In this document: positions 23,655 through 61,231 of the stretch, in pieces
Numbering within the stretch: position 1 is the stretch's first letter
Layout of the letters: each line of letters starts with the position of its first letter
Assembly: GCA_026874595.1 (NCBI GenBank)
Contig: CM049319.1
Span: forward strand, 56,118,917-56,182,916
Source of the DNA: Sipunculus nudus
Lineage: Eukaryota; Annelida; Sipuncula; Golfingiida; Sipunculidae
Direction: 5' to 3'
Length of the DNA: 64,000 nucleotides
Made by a program: the position numbers and the translations under genes
Notes under the pieces: model-generated
Seen by the model: only the letters and a program-made list of their open reading frames with translations
Told to the model about the DNA's origin: nothing
Database searches by the model: none

Positions 23655-25539
23655 TAGCTCAGCTGACTTTAAGTCATCTGAGCTATAGTCGTGGTCCATT
23701 GTCCGTCATCCGTCCGTCCGTCCGTCCGTCCGTAGATGTGGCACGTTTTGAAACCGTAAGACCTAGGAATCCAAAATTCAGCATAATGTTAGATGTCCCC
23801 AAGATCTCCTACCAAGCCGAAAACTGGGTCTTTGCGACTTCGTTCCTTTGAGAAATTAAAGAAAAACCTCAATTTTTTATTAAAATCCTATTTTCACACT
23901 TCAGGACTGCCTAATATCAAAACCACTCATCTGTTTTTCCTCATATATACCATAAATATTCCTCTATATAGTTCCTATGTACATGCCAGAAATTAAGTCT
24001 GTAAAATATAAATTCTTTAAGTTATGGGCCCAAACATAATGGACTTTGTAAAAAATCAGGAAAAATAATAACTCACTTTAAATGAAAAATTTTGAAACTA
24101 GAGTCTATTTTCTCAAGTATATAACTATGTTTAATTAAGATTCAATTGTTTACCCAAAATTAGATCTGAATTTTGTAAATTTTTTAAGTTATTAGCATAA
24201 AAAAAAATCAGTACCTTAAATTTTGCCCAACTTTGACCATGGCACGTTTTTTTCCTGTAAGCACCATTGATTTAATTTTTACAGCATGTAAACATAAATA
24301 TTTAGTTTGTCTAAATCTGAAATTTGAAAATAAAAGCTTGAAAATTAAGCTAGTTATTGATTTTTTTTTCTGTAGTCACTTGCTTTAATTACAGATGCAG
24401 GGTCCCACTCCAGGTCACTGGAAGTCAGCTATGCCAGGGTTTCTGATTTGTTACCATCACTGGGGGAGATCCCCTGCTGTGACAGGTGTACAGTTATTCT
24501 CATATCACCACCCCAATCATCCCCCCCCCCCCCCCCGGCAAACCCAACCCACCAAGTGTTATGCAGTAATTGTTATTGTTTTCACTGTATCTCCTTAATT
24601 GTAATGCTGTTTCCACTCCGATATGCAAAAACTTTCCTTGAAAAAATAATTCAAGGTGTAATCCAGAAGATGCAATGTTGTGTAATGTAGCATTTTTAAA
24701 GAAATCAATTTTCTTTTAAATGATTTTAACAAATATAAATGAACCCATCAGTATGCTTAAATTATTATAAAATATGAAGCACATTATGGATAAATAAAGA
24801 CACAATTAAAAATTTTGAAATCTAAATCAAGTATTATTTTTAGAAATTTATTGTTTTGCAGATTTAAAAGATATTTTTGTGGTAAAAAATAAATAAACAT
24901 TTGTATGCATGATGTGGTGTTATCTGACAAGATTGAGATTTATGATGATGCAATTGAGAATTATGAATCAACTTTTATATTCAGATATATATGTTAAATT
25001 GGAAATGTATAGAAAAATATAAACTTAAATTAGAAAATAATTGATGTGATAAAAAAATCAGGATTTAATACAAACATTTGTTCATTATTTTCCTGCCTCA
25101 GCAGAATTTGAGATCAGGCTTTGTTTGCCCTGTTTTATGTTGTTAATTAGCTATATTTCAGCTGTATACATTTCATAAAAAAATACATATATAATTAAAA
25201 ATATATATTATGCAAAAAAATAGATTCAATTGAACAAATGTGTAAACTACTGAAATGTCAACAGTTAATCGAAAAACCAACTAATGATCATGGTAATAGT
25301 ACAGATCATTTGTTCACAAACTGCTCACATGCTTTAGTTTCAACATTAGGAAACACATGGTCAGGTCACAAAATATTTTTGCAACAATTTCTTGCTCATC
25401 AATACAAACCAATCATATAAACCAACCATGGCCTTTATTACCTCTTCCTCTTACACTTTATCTCCATTAGATATTATTTTAGATTTTTACCTTCAAGGTT
25501 AACGTCAGCTGAGCACAGTGACCCATAGGTCCCTTGTTT
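23655..25539 (+). repeat. Repeat family A copy
   Basis: Starts AGCTCAGCTGACTTTAAGTC, then CCGT microsatellite at about 23703-23734, and ends CAGCTGAGCACAGTGACCCA then TAGGTCCCTTGTTT. Collinear with 11156-12958 but lacking the big inverted repeat. A poly-C run lies at 24521-24536. Confidence 0.75.
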
Positions 25540-28500
25540 AAGCTGGTTCTGTAACCATTCTGACAGTTGATCTTGTTACCTCAATTAAAAGGTTCTTTCT
25601 TTCTCTTTTAGTAAGAGAGCTGTGTGTAAAACAAAGGAAGGTTTTTGTCAAATATAATTCGCGTTAATGCATCCACAAACCAATATAAAATCATGGCTGG
25701 ACAGACAATAAATAACAGCCGTTAATATGATATCCCCTCTGAGTCCTGCATAACAGTGGCCAAATATTATACGGAGGTGATCACCCAAAGAAAAGTTTGG
25801 CTTAAAATGCATCCACAATCTTTTAAAGAACTTTGTCATATGACCTTGACATTTTAACCCTAAAAATAATAGGGTTCTTGTTTTAGTAATGGGCCCTATA
25901 TGTCATGTTTGAAATCGTTATGTCAATCCAACTCGAGTTATAATCCAGAAATGAGTTTGTGGATGGTGATTACGACAGGGCACCCAATTTTTTCAAGTGG
26001 ACCCTACATAAATATTTGTTTGGTGCACAATCGACTTGTAAACTAGTAATAATAAGAACATGACAACTTCATGGAGATACTTGGGTTCTCTTTTTATTTT
26101 TCTAAAAATCTGCAAGCAACTTGGTTTAAATTCTTCAAGAGGAAAGTTGAGAACAACTATTTGTGAAACCATCATAACATGAAATGGAACTCTATCAAAT
26201 ATATATATAACATGGCACAAACAGTTTTAACTGTAACTGGGCAACTATACACAAATTAATCACAACACATGAGATATGCATCAGATCTTTCTTAATATAA
26301 GAATAATTAATTATTTGGTGCAAAAATAATACAATGAATAAGTCTACTTTGTAATTTAAATTATAATAATACATTAAATGAAACATATCCTCAAATCTGC
26401 TGCTGCCTAATTACAAGCTCTGACAGGCTCATCAAGGCTTCAAACCCTTTTTTCAAAAGAAATATAATTTATTTGCCATTTATCAATTAACTGACATGTA
26501 TACTGGGAGGTTTCCACTCTTTATAAAATTCCACAGTGAAGGTATGTGTAAATACATATACTATGAATAGCAGGAACGCTGAAAGGGTGCATAAGACTCC
26601 TGTCCTTCGTCTTGTGACCTCTGACCTCATTAAATATGCATGGATTTTGTCAGAAATCAAACTTATGTGAGATATTACACTGGGTAATATTTCTGTTGAG
26701 TTTCATCAAAATCCATCAAATTCCTTGCAAGATATCGCAATGACACCACAAAGCAGCCTCGTGATCAACCTAATTAAATATGCATTGATTTTGCCTATAA
26801 TTTAACAATGTAAAAAATTTACTGTCAAGAAAGGGTGTATAAAAACTTTAGCACTCAGTGCTCATATGAGTGACTGGCATAACTGTGAAGTGTTACAGTT
26901 GATCTAGCAGTTGTTTCCCTTAAACAAAGCGGGCCAACATCATCTTGCTGGGAATATCTAAGTTTACACAGACCCAATGCATGAAAACAGTATTTTTTGC
27001 AAATTTCATGCATATATACATGTATTGGGCATATTTTTTACACACATATATCATACAAGCAAATTTCTAGGCATATACACAAATACATGCACATAGGTTT
27101 CAAGTTTAAGGACACCCTTCCACTGAGTGGAGTCTTAAAGGGACATATTCAGGAGCAATATTATACCTATTCTTTCACACTATCAGTTCAGTTTTGCTTT
27201 ATCCAAAAGTTTCACAGCAATACGGCATCCCAGCATACCGTAGTGTGCCTCCCCTTCAGCTGCCTAACACATTGTTATGGTTCTGCATGTTAGTGAACAC
27301 GGTCCATGTGTGTCTGGTTTACAAAAACCATGACTGGAGGTCTGATTTTGCATATGCACAACAGATTCCAAACAGAAAGCAGTCAAAACATGAATGTGCA
27401 CAGTTGTTTGTTCTGCACTAGCCCTGGTGGTGTAACCAAGAGAATATATAAAGAGTGTGGAGCATACAGGCAAATTGGTCCTATAATTCCTGTTCTTAAA
27501 CATGCATATGTGTCACCTCAGCCTAGTGATAGCTTGTCCTTTAATGTAGCTTCCCTTGAAAAATACCCTCAAATTAAAATCAGCCCAAAAGTCAACTGAA
27601 TTTAATATAAGAATTAAGATCCATAATGTTTATATTATTTTAAATCTTGTGTTTTTTTCTGATATATTTGTATATATTTATGAAATTCAAATTTATATGA
27701 TATTGCTAACTTTGTGTACCATTAAAAAATTTTAAATTTTCATATGAAAAGGAATATTTCTTTCATAAATACATATACAATCAGAGAGTAGGTGTAAAAT
27801 GATTTATACTTTATGAAACAACTTTTGGATTGATCTTTAAGTTAGGGTTTTTCTTGCCAGGGAAGCCACCTTAACCTGTGAAAATTACTTTTGAAGAGTA
27901 AGAAGACTTTGCAGACTTTAATACATGTATTTATCTGAATAAATTATTATCTGATAACCAGGCTGTTAATTCAAAGTAATATTTAACAAAAAAAACAAGA
28001 ACAAACTCTCAACAATTTAAATCCAGGCAACTGCAAATTAAAAATGATCAAATTATACATTGACTAAATATAATGATCCATGGTATACAAATCATAAATA
28101 ATCCGACATGTAATATATTATATTTTCAGATGATCTATATATCAATAAAAGAATTATGATATTCTGAAGTCAAAATGTGAACATCACACTGAAAATAAAC
28201 CATTCAACTGTTGGACTGGCAACCAGTTCTATATTCAAAATATGTCAACTGAACATTAACATGCAGTGACCTTCTGCTCAAAATATCTTTATACCAAAAT
28301 AATGGTGGATTTGCATTGAAATTTGCCAAGATGGCATGAAAAATGCAAATTTGAGATCTGGCTTTTCATTGGTTAAAAATCCCTGGCCTTACTGCTTTTT
28401 TCAGATCAGAAGGCATGATTTAAGACTCCAATACAAACCAACAGTTACCAAATCATCAAACCTGCAAACCCTACCTTGTCAACTTGAACATGTAAAAACC

Positions 28501-30366
28501 TTCAAATAAGCATAGATTCAATAAAAGTGACAATTTTTTTTCATTTCTGGTGATGATTAATATTGATGATTTAAAGAGCTAATCAGATGCATAAATTATG
28601 ATAATCATGTGTTCATTTACATATATATACACTATTATGTTATATGTTCATGTACATTACTAAGACACTTTCAGAGCAAAGGCTTTTCAAAAGCAATAAT
28701 ACCAGTATGATGAATCCCACTTGGTGAAACACACAGGACTCTAAAATAAGATTAACGTAAGCCCATAATAGTTCATACACTTGCACCAAGGAGGATTATG
28801 TTGTCACCAGTGTTTGTTGACTTATCTGGTAGCAGAGTCCCTCATATTGTCATTAGCTGATTTAAATTATATAGATCAGTGTAAAGTGTCAAGGTCAGCT
28901 CCGTACTGGTCCAAGTTTAGGGACTTATCATCCACATAATATTTATGTTAATATGCAAAAACAAAAAAGATAAATTCCTGGAATATACATGTATTTGCTT
29001 TGTGGTGCAAAAACATGCCCCCCCCCCCTTGGAAAAAAATGCATTATATCAAAAGATGTCAGAAATCCTAGATTTCTGCAGACTTGACATTAAAGGTCAA
29101 GGTAAAAGGTCACCAGTTTTCAAACTTCCCTAAAGACTTTGGTGGAAACAACTCATATGACAAATTTAAGGGAAATACACGCAATACTTCTAAAGTTATT
29201 GCATCACAAGAAATGCTCAAGCGGATGACGATAATTAGGCTGATTTGGCCTTGAAGATTATGACCTAGGTCAACATTTTTTGACTCATCAAAGAACTTGT
29301 CTGAAAAATATATGTATCAAATATGAGGACAAATATGCAAGATATCAAAAGTTCAACATTTGTCCTGTTATTTTTACCAAGCTCTAATACTTTGTAATAC
29401 CAAATGCAACTGCAAGTAGGTCTTGTCAATCCGACCAATATTTCCGAGGCAAATACTTAAACATTTTACATACTGGTATATTGGATATCCTTAGAATCCA
29501 GCAATGTACTGGTATATTTCTTGGCATATTGTCAAAATCAAGCCTCACCCATGGTGCAATTTTGAGTGTACACAATAAAGTCTCACTTCCTTTGAATAAC
29601 AAGAAAAACCACATGGTGTCTGTATTTTGATTAGTTTAAAGAGGTAGATAAGGAATTGTGAATGACTCCCTGAATCTGTTCAAACTATAACTAACAATCC
29701 CCCAGATCAAACATCTTGATTAAATAACATGGTTGGCTTTATATTCACGAGGCTGAAATTTCACAATTTCTTCATTTTGAACAATTCGCTAGGACTGCAC
29801 CATAACCTATAAAATCTAAGTGCAGCAGTATGCATTTTGAATTTAAATTTAGAATGAGTCCTTTAATACCTCATCAGTTTCTGGTTCAGTCATTCACTTA
29901 TAAATTGTATCACAGTCAATATGTAAAGCCTGTGAGTAGGTCTAATGTTTGGATGCATGGGCCAGTTTCGAGATGATACAGAAATTATTTTGATGATTAA
30001 CTTATTGAAAAAAGTCCAGAGGTCATCCAAGTTGATGGGGCATCTTATTCCCGAGGGTTTCATATTCGTGATTATGATTATCTCATATTCATGAATATCG
30101 TGAAATTAAATCCCTTGTTAATTAAAAATAAATTAGAAAAGGCAACCACAATATTCAGAGTTTGTGTGGTATTAGGGCTAAAAGGGGTACCAGAGTCCTG
30201 GAATCTGGGTAATAATTTGGACTGGAGTACTTGTGTCTCTATACAAACAAATCTAAATAGTACTGCAAACTTACAGGCAGTCTTTATTTATTCATTATCT
30301 TTGGACTTTAAACCTGTGTGAATTAAACAGCTCTAGGTCTGTTATGAGAATTCTTTTGCTTCAAAG
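25540..30366. other. Convergent intergenic DNA between PIGV and JMJD6, A+T-rich
   Basis: No gene recognised. Overlapping open frames on both strands at 27.2-27.6 kb have no splice or family support. Contains a GTGACCTCTGACCTCATTAAATATGCATG-type repeat at about 26612-26800 (the same family recurs near 46.07, 47.2 and 59.13-59.55 kb) and a GACCTTGA/GGTCAAGG-type repeat around 29.05-29.40 kb. Confidence 0.5.
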
Positions 30367-32095
30367 AACAAGTGAACCATGGGTCATGACACTCAGCGGA
30401 CTGACATGTTGACAATATGTCCTTGCATAGGGAACTAATTATAGATAATGTAGGTGGCACCATCATTCATGCAAGTTAGCTTAAGAGGCATAAGCACACC
30501 AAATTTTAAGACAATCCTTTCACCAATTCCTGAGGAATCTCCGAATTTTTATGTTTTTGCATTATCTGGGGGTGCTCAAACATGCCACATAAATTGGAAA
30601 ATATGAGTTACCGGTATAGACACCTATGATTTCATGTTTGCAAGGAGACATTTTATGGACCTACCTGGATGTCAAATTGGAAGATTCTAGGTCCAATGTT
30701 TATGATTTGTGCCCTGCTTTTGTTTTAAACTTTTAATTGTTCTGAGGGCATTTTTGAGCGCCATAGCTCAAATGGTATTGGTATGAGAGACCTAATTTCA
30801 GGTTTCCTTGGAGACTTTTCATATATCTTCCAGGATGTCAAGTTGAAAGATTCTATGAGACTTTTCATGGGTCGCCAGCATGTCAAGATACAAGATTCTA
30901 TGTCAAGTCATTACAATATATGCCCTGTTAACAGATGACCACATCTTTCAAAGTCTCAAAAACAAGGGGGAAAAAATCTTTAAAAAAATATGCAGGTGGC
31001 ACCACCAGTCTACAGACTGATGAAACATTCCATGACCAATTTCCATGCAGAGAATCATGGTGATCAATGCACAAGTTGTTCAGATACTTCTGCTTTTGTA
31101 CCAATTTTTCCATAACTCTGGGGGGTACTTTGAAGACCCATAGCTGAGAAGTTTTGGGTAACAGAGACCTAATTTTAGGTTTCCTAAGAGACTTTTCATG
31201 GGCCTCCCTGCATATCATGAAAGAAGATTGTAGGTCTAGCTGTTACGATTTTACAATATATGCCCTGTTAACAGATGACCACATCTTTAAAAGTCTCAAA
31301 AACAATGAAAAAAAAAATCTTTAAAAAAATATGTAGGTGGCACCACCAGTCTGCAGACCACGACTATAGCTCAGATGACATACAGCTAAAAAAATTGTAA
31401 AAATAAAAAATTGCAGGTGGCGCCACCAGTCCGCAGGAACTAATTAAACACTCCATGATCAATATCCATGCAAAAAAATCATGGTGATCAATGCATTAGT
31501 TGTTCAAAACTTGAGCTTTTGTATCAAATTTTTCATTATTCTGGGGGGGTACTTAAGAGCCCCTATGGCTGGAAGAACATGGGTAACAGAGACCTAATTT
31601 CAGGGGTTTTTTTTCATGATTTTTCATGGCCCTCTGTGGATGTTAAGTGAAGAGATTCTAGATCTAGCGGTTGTGCCCTGTTAACAAATGACCGCATCTT
31701 TAGTGGTTTCAAAAATGAAAAAAAATTGTAAAAAAAATATTGGTGGCGCCATCAGTCTGCAGAAACTGATAAAAACACTGCTTGATCAATATGAATGCAA
31801 AAAATCATGGTGATGTATGCATTAGTTGTTCAGACACTTGAGCCTTTGTATGAAATTTTCCATTTTTCTGGGAGGTATTTCAGAGCACTATAGCTGGAAG
31901 AATTTGGGTAACAGAGACCTAATTTCAGGTTTTCAGGGAGATTTTTAATGGAACTCTCTGGATATCAAGTAAGAAGATCCAGCAGTTACGATATGTGCCC
32001 TGTTAACGGACAGACGACAGGATGACCGGACAGGACGATGGACAAAGAGTGATTGCTAAAGCTCAGATGACTTACAGTTAGCTGAGCTTAAAAAT
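30367..32095 (-). repeat. Repeat family A, minus-strand copy with internal tandem units
   Basis: Opens AACAAGTGAACCATGGGTCA and closes AGTTAGCTGAGCTTAAAA. The interior is a tandem series of units of roughly 300-350 bp, each with a GGTGGCRCCACC-like palindrome, AGTCTGCAG, ATCATGGTGAT and AACAGAGACCTAATTTCAGG. An internal end (CTATAGCTCAGATGAC, near 31366) shows that one copy is fused to another. Confidence 0.7.
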
Positions 32096-34197
32096 TTACA
32101 AATACCTAGTAACTTTTTTCCTTGGAAGAAATATAAGACCTCAACATGCCACATATTAACATCCCAAAATCTGACTATGACATGGATTGTTATATACACT
32201 GTTTTTTTTTTTTACTTTACATGATGATACACATAGTAATATACTGCACATTTATCCAGGTGCCACACTGATTTGTACTGCCCTGGATTTTATTAGATTT
32301 TATGTGTTCATACTCATCTTTCTATAATCAAGTTCACTCTGTTTGTTGATAAAATACCTTGCTTCACTAAGCTGCCCAGCCCGCTATTTCATAAGCTTGC
32401 ACAATCAACAGCCAACAAATCTAGTGTAACGAATATAAACATTTAATGATGATCTATGACTGGTCGGATTCCTGAAAAAAAATTAAGCATTACAAGTCTG
32501 TTGGTCTAAAAACAGCACGAGTTATATTTTGATTGATGCGTATAGAGAACAAACAGAAGTCATTTTATGCTTCATGAAATAGCTCGCAGAGAGGCTTGTG
32601 GACATCTAAAGGAATGGTCCATGTACATCTTGGTTCATAATCCTGTACTGTTTATACCGATACCCCTCTAGTTTGTCTATCGAAAATATATACCCTGAAT
32701 TTCCAAATTTACACTGAAAGCACTCTTCTCTGACATAGTATTTAGTAGGTCAGACCAATAAAGCAATCTCAACTAAATATCATGCTTTGCAAACATGATG
32801 AAATTTTACTACTGTTTGCAGAATCAGTGAAATCAATTATGTTGATTTTCTTGGCTCTGACTGGCTGAAAGTCATTCTGTAGTGTGTGCTAAGTATTTAA
32901 CTTGCAAATTAAAAAAAAAACAGGGTTACATATTAGCCAATACCTGCCCTTGATAAAAATGATACAAACTGCAAAATAGACAAATAGCCAGACACACAAA
33001 TCTACCAGTCAGTCAATGGATTACAGAACATGAGCCTCTAACATTGGTATGAGAAAATAACCTACCATCATAATCAGGCCTTTGATGGCTGATCTGTGCA
33101 CAAATGCATCAAATAGAATTGTTTATTAGCCCATAATTAATCAAAGCCAAAACAAAACTAGAATGGCTTTCTTTTTGCAGCTCAAAAACAGATATATGTC
33201 TCTCCCCTATGGGCCATCCCAAAACATTAGGGGTGAATAGGCACTATCTCAAAACAATGATTCTACATTTTAACAGAGTTGACTTTGAAGGTCAAGGTCA
33301 CCCCTTTTCAAACTCCAATGAGATTTTGGCAGAAAGAACTGGTGTGTCAAATTTTGAGAAAAAATCTTCAATACTTCCAAAGTGATGGGGGTCACAATAA
33401 TCCTAGAATTGCATAAATTTGACCTTGACCATAAAAGTCACTGATTTTGAACTCCTTCAAGACTTAGGAAGGAACAATGAGTTTTTTTTAATTTTGGAGG
33501 TAAATATGCAGCCCTTTAAAAATATGGCGTTCACAAGACAAATCTATAATTTGACTTATTTGACCTTGAAGATCCTGGTCAAGGTCACCAGGTTTCAAAC
33601 TCCTCTGAGAACTTGGTAGGAACAATTGGTGTACCAACTTGAGGACAAAATGATAAATACTTCAGAAGTTTTGAGGTTCACAAGTATTTCACATTTCAGT
33701 AGATTAGACCCTGAAGATGAAGGTTAAGGTCACTAGGTTTCAAACTCTTCTCAGATTTGGGATGAACAATGAGTGTTTAAAATTTTGGAGGAAAATATGC
33801 AGCCCTTCAAAAGTTGTGTTCACAATGTATCCTACAGACACCACCATGGCACTGAAAATGTCTCCCCTGGATTTTTAGCTGATGATGATTATATGAGTAA
33901 CAAAATGAAATGTAATAATTTTTTTTCAAAAGGACTAGTGTATTTTCAGCCTTGGCAGCCCACCAGACCACTATTTCTCTGTAAATTTCAAGCCCTGTAA
34001 AGAATTTCAAGTTTTAGCCCATGGTTATCCTGCTATAAAGAATATTAACAATCCTTTGAGAAAGAGAAGATTTCAGTACTAAGTTTTAACTGAGACTGTC
34101 ATCCCATGAGTCAACGGAATCCCACTTGACAATATCTAACTTGAGGTGTTCCTGTGAGGTTTTCTATCTAAGTTGATCCTGGTTCTATGTAGTTCTG
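32096..34197. other. Repeat-rich 3' flank of JMJD6
   Basis: May include the JMJD6 3' UTR, whose end I cannot place. From about 33158 there is a repeat opening ACTAGAATGGCTTTCTTTTT and containing several units of AAGGTCAAGGTCACC with TTTCAAACTCC, about 110-150 bp apart. A relative starts at about 58012. Confidence 0.5.
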
Positions 34198-58869
<24,672 letters not shown>

Positions 58870-59685
58870 CTGACACATGAAAATAGAAAATTGAAATACT
58901 AATCAAATAATATTTGGACCAGTTCATATAGCACATTAAGTCGTAGCAGAAAAGCTTCTTGAAATATTAAACTATTCATGTCAAAGTTTTTTAAACACAT
59001 GCATACCAAATTATACAAACAGAACACAATAAAATATACAATATTAGGCAAATACATACATTTTTTTCTAAACAATAAGAATTTACAACAAGAACACTGC
59101 AAACATACATAATACATCCATATCTGGTGACCTCTGACCTCATTTAATACGCATGAATTTTGATGAGAATGTAATTCAGGAGAGAAACTCTACTGGTAAA
59201 TATGTATTAGTTCCATGAAAATCTATAGGATTTCTCGTAAGTCACCAAGGTGCCTCCAAAGTGCAGTGACCTCTGATCTCATTAAATATGCATGGGTCTT
59301 GCTGGAAATCAAACTTGGTTGAGATATTTCACTGATTAACATTTCTGATGAGTTTTATCAAAATCCTTCATATTTTTTCAAGTTATCATGGTAACAACAA
59401 AGCAGCCTAGTGACCCGTGATCTTATTAAATATGTGTGGAATTTTCCCATAATCAAACTCAGGCAAGATAATATATTGGTAAGCAGTTATGGTGAGTCTG
59501 GTGAAAATCCATTAAAGCCACTGTACGTTATCACAGTGATACAAAAAGTTAATGGACGGACGGTACACTATATTGATATCTTGATTTACTGCTTTTATAT
59601 CAGTCAAAAAAAATTATTAAAAATAAAAGACAATTATAATGATGACTGTAACAATTCACTCGTTCACTGATATATAGTGATACAA

Positions 59686-59761
59686 AGTCAGCTATAAGGC
59701 CAAAAGAAAAAGGGTGGGTTCTCAGTCAGCTATAAGGCCAAAAGAAAAAGGGTGGGTTGTC
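59686..59761. repeat. 38-bp direct tandem duplication
   Basis: AGTCAGCTATAAGGCCAAAA begins at 59686 and 59724. The two adjacent units are essentially identical. Confidence 0.92.
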
Positions 59762-61231
59762 AGGCACTTTTTTTCTATCAGAAATCAGTGCAGAAGGTTG
59801 ATTAGTTTCCCTTTGTTTTTGTATGTTTCAATAAAAATGTCATATGATCAGGGAAAAGCATGATAATAACAGATTTGTTTTGCTGAACAGGTAAAACAGA
59901 GGAAATCTTATCAAAATTGTATTATTTCATCTTCTTGAAAGAAATATCCGTGCAGCTTGAGCTCAAATTGGTAAGTTTCTAACAAAAATAAACTGTTTTG
60001 ACACAGGGGGTTAAAATTGACACACATGATGCCTGAGAACCATTACTTTAATTTTTTGGGGGGCTTATATCAGCATCATCAGCTGTCCTATGTCAATGTT
60101 GATGATACATGATCATACATAGAATATGCACCTTTTCACTGGAGACCTACAGTATTTAATAGTCAGTACCAAAGTGCATGTAAAGCCCCATTCACACTAG
60201 GCCTATGTAGAGTACCTATTCAGGCCTACGTGGGAATACCCAGTTGGACGCGAAGGGGTACGCAGGAGGGATGCAAAATATTAAACCTTTTATTTTTTCG
60301 CGTACTGTCGGTGCAGAGCACTTGACGCAAAAATACGCAGTTTTACACAAGTCTACACAATACTAGGCTACTGGTTGCCATGCCTAAGCACAAGTATGCT
60401 ACCCTATGCCAGTCTGACGAAATACATTGTACACCAGCCTACACCAGCCTATAACCTACTCGGATCCTGTGAGTAACAACATTTTTTCATGAGTACTCAG
60501 GCTAATTTTGGCACACTTGGTACGCGAAAATACACAACTCTACGTAGGCCTGTAGTGAAAGGGGATTAAGGCTAACTTAACTGGCCAGAAATCTTTTAAC
60601 CCGCATCTGACTAGCTAACTGCCACAAATTCAAATTGACACTAGGCACTTTTATTATTCATTTTTTTTAAAGCAACGATGCATGGTATGGTTAACTTGAT
60701 ACTTGGAGAAGAGCAACAACTTGGAGTCTCAACTATTCTACTATTTATAAGTGTCATATTGTATATCTTGTGAATTGCACCATATCAAGAGATAAAGGAA
60801 GCTACATTATAAGCATCTGCCGCAACAGTAAGGTTGCAACTGCATAAAAGGAATTGTAGCTTTAGCATTACAGCCAGGGTTGTAATAACTGAAGAATCAA
60901 TGCATTCAATTACAATTACAATTCAATTACAATTCAATTCAATTACAATTCAATTCAATTGTAATGGATTATTAACCTCCGAATCTATTAATTTTTATTG
61001 TTATTTTCTTGCTTGTACCATCCCAACATCCTCTTTGAGCTCTAAAATTTGATGGATCAGTTTGTGATGTCAAAGATCTTTATCTTGTATGAATCATAAA
61101 TCTACTTTTAAGTGTCTACTAGCAGACCACTCCACTCATAAATGGCTGAAACAAACAGACGGAGGGCTACATTCTTTTTAAATTTACAAACACCCATTTT
61201 AGTAAAATTGCTTTAACTGCTATTATTTAAT

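Noticed and set aside
27194-27599. Several overlapping open frames on both strands
   Set aside because: No family resemblance, no splice signals, and mutually overlapping frames in different phases, so they are most likely chance.
30766-30800. tRNA-like text (AGCGCCATAGCTCAAATGGT)
   Set aside because: It resembles a tRNA A-box by chance. There is no B-box, acceptor stem or anticodon arm at the right distance, and it recurs as part of the family A repeat.
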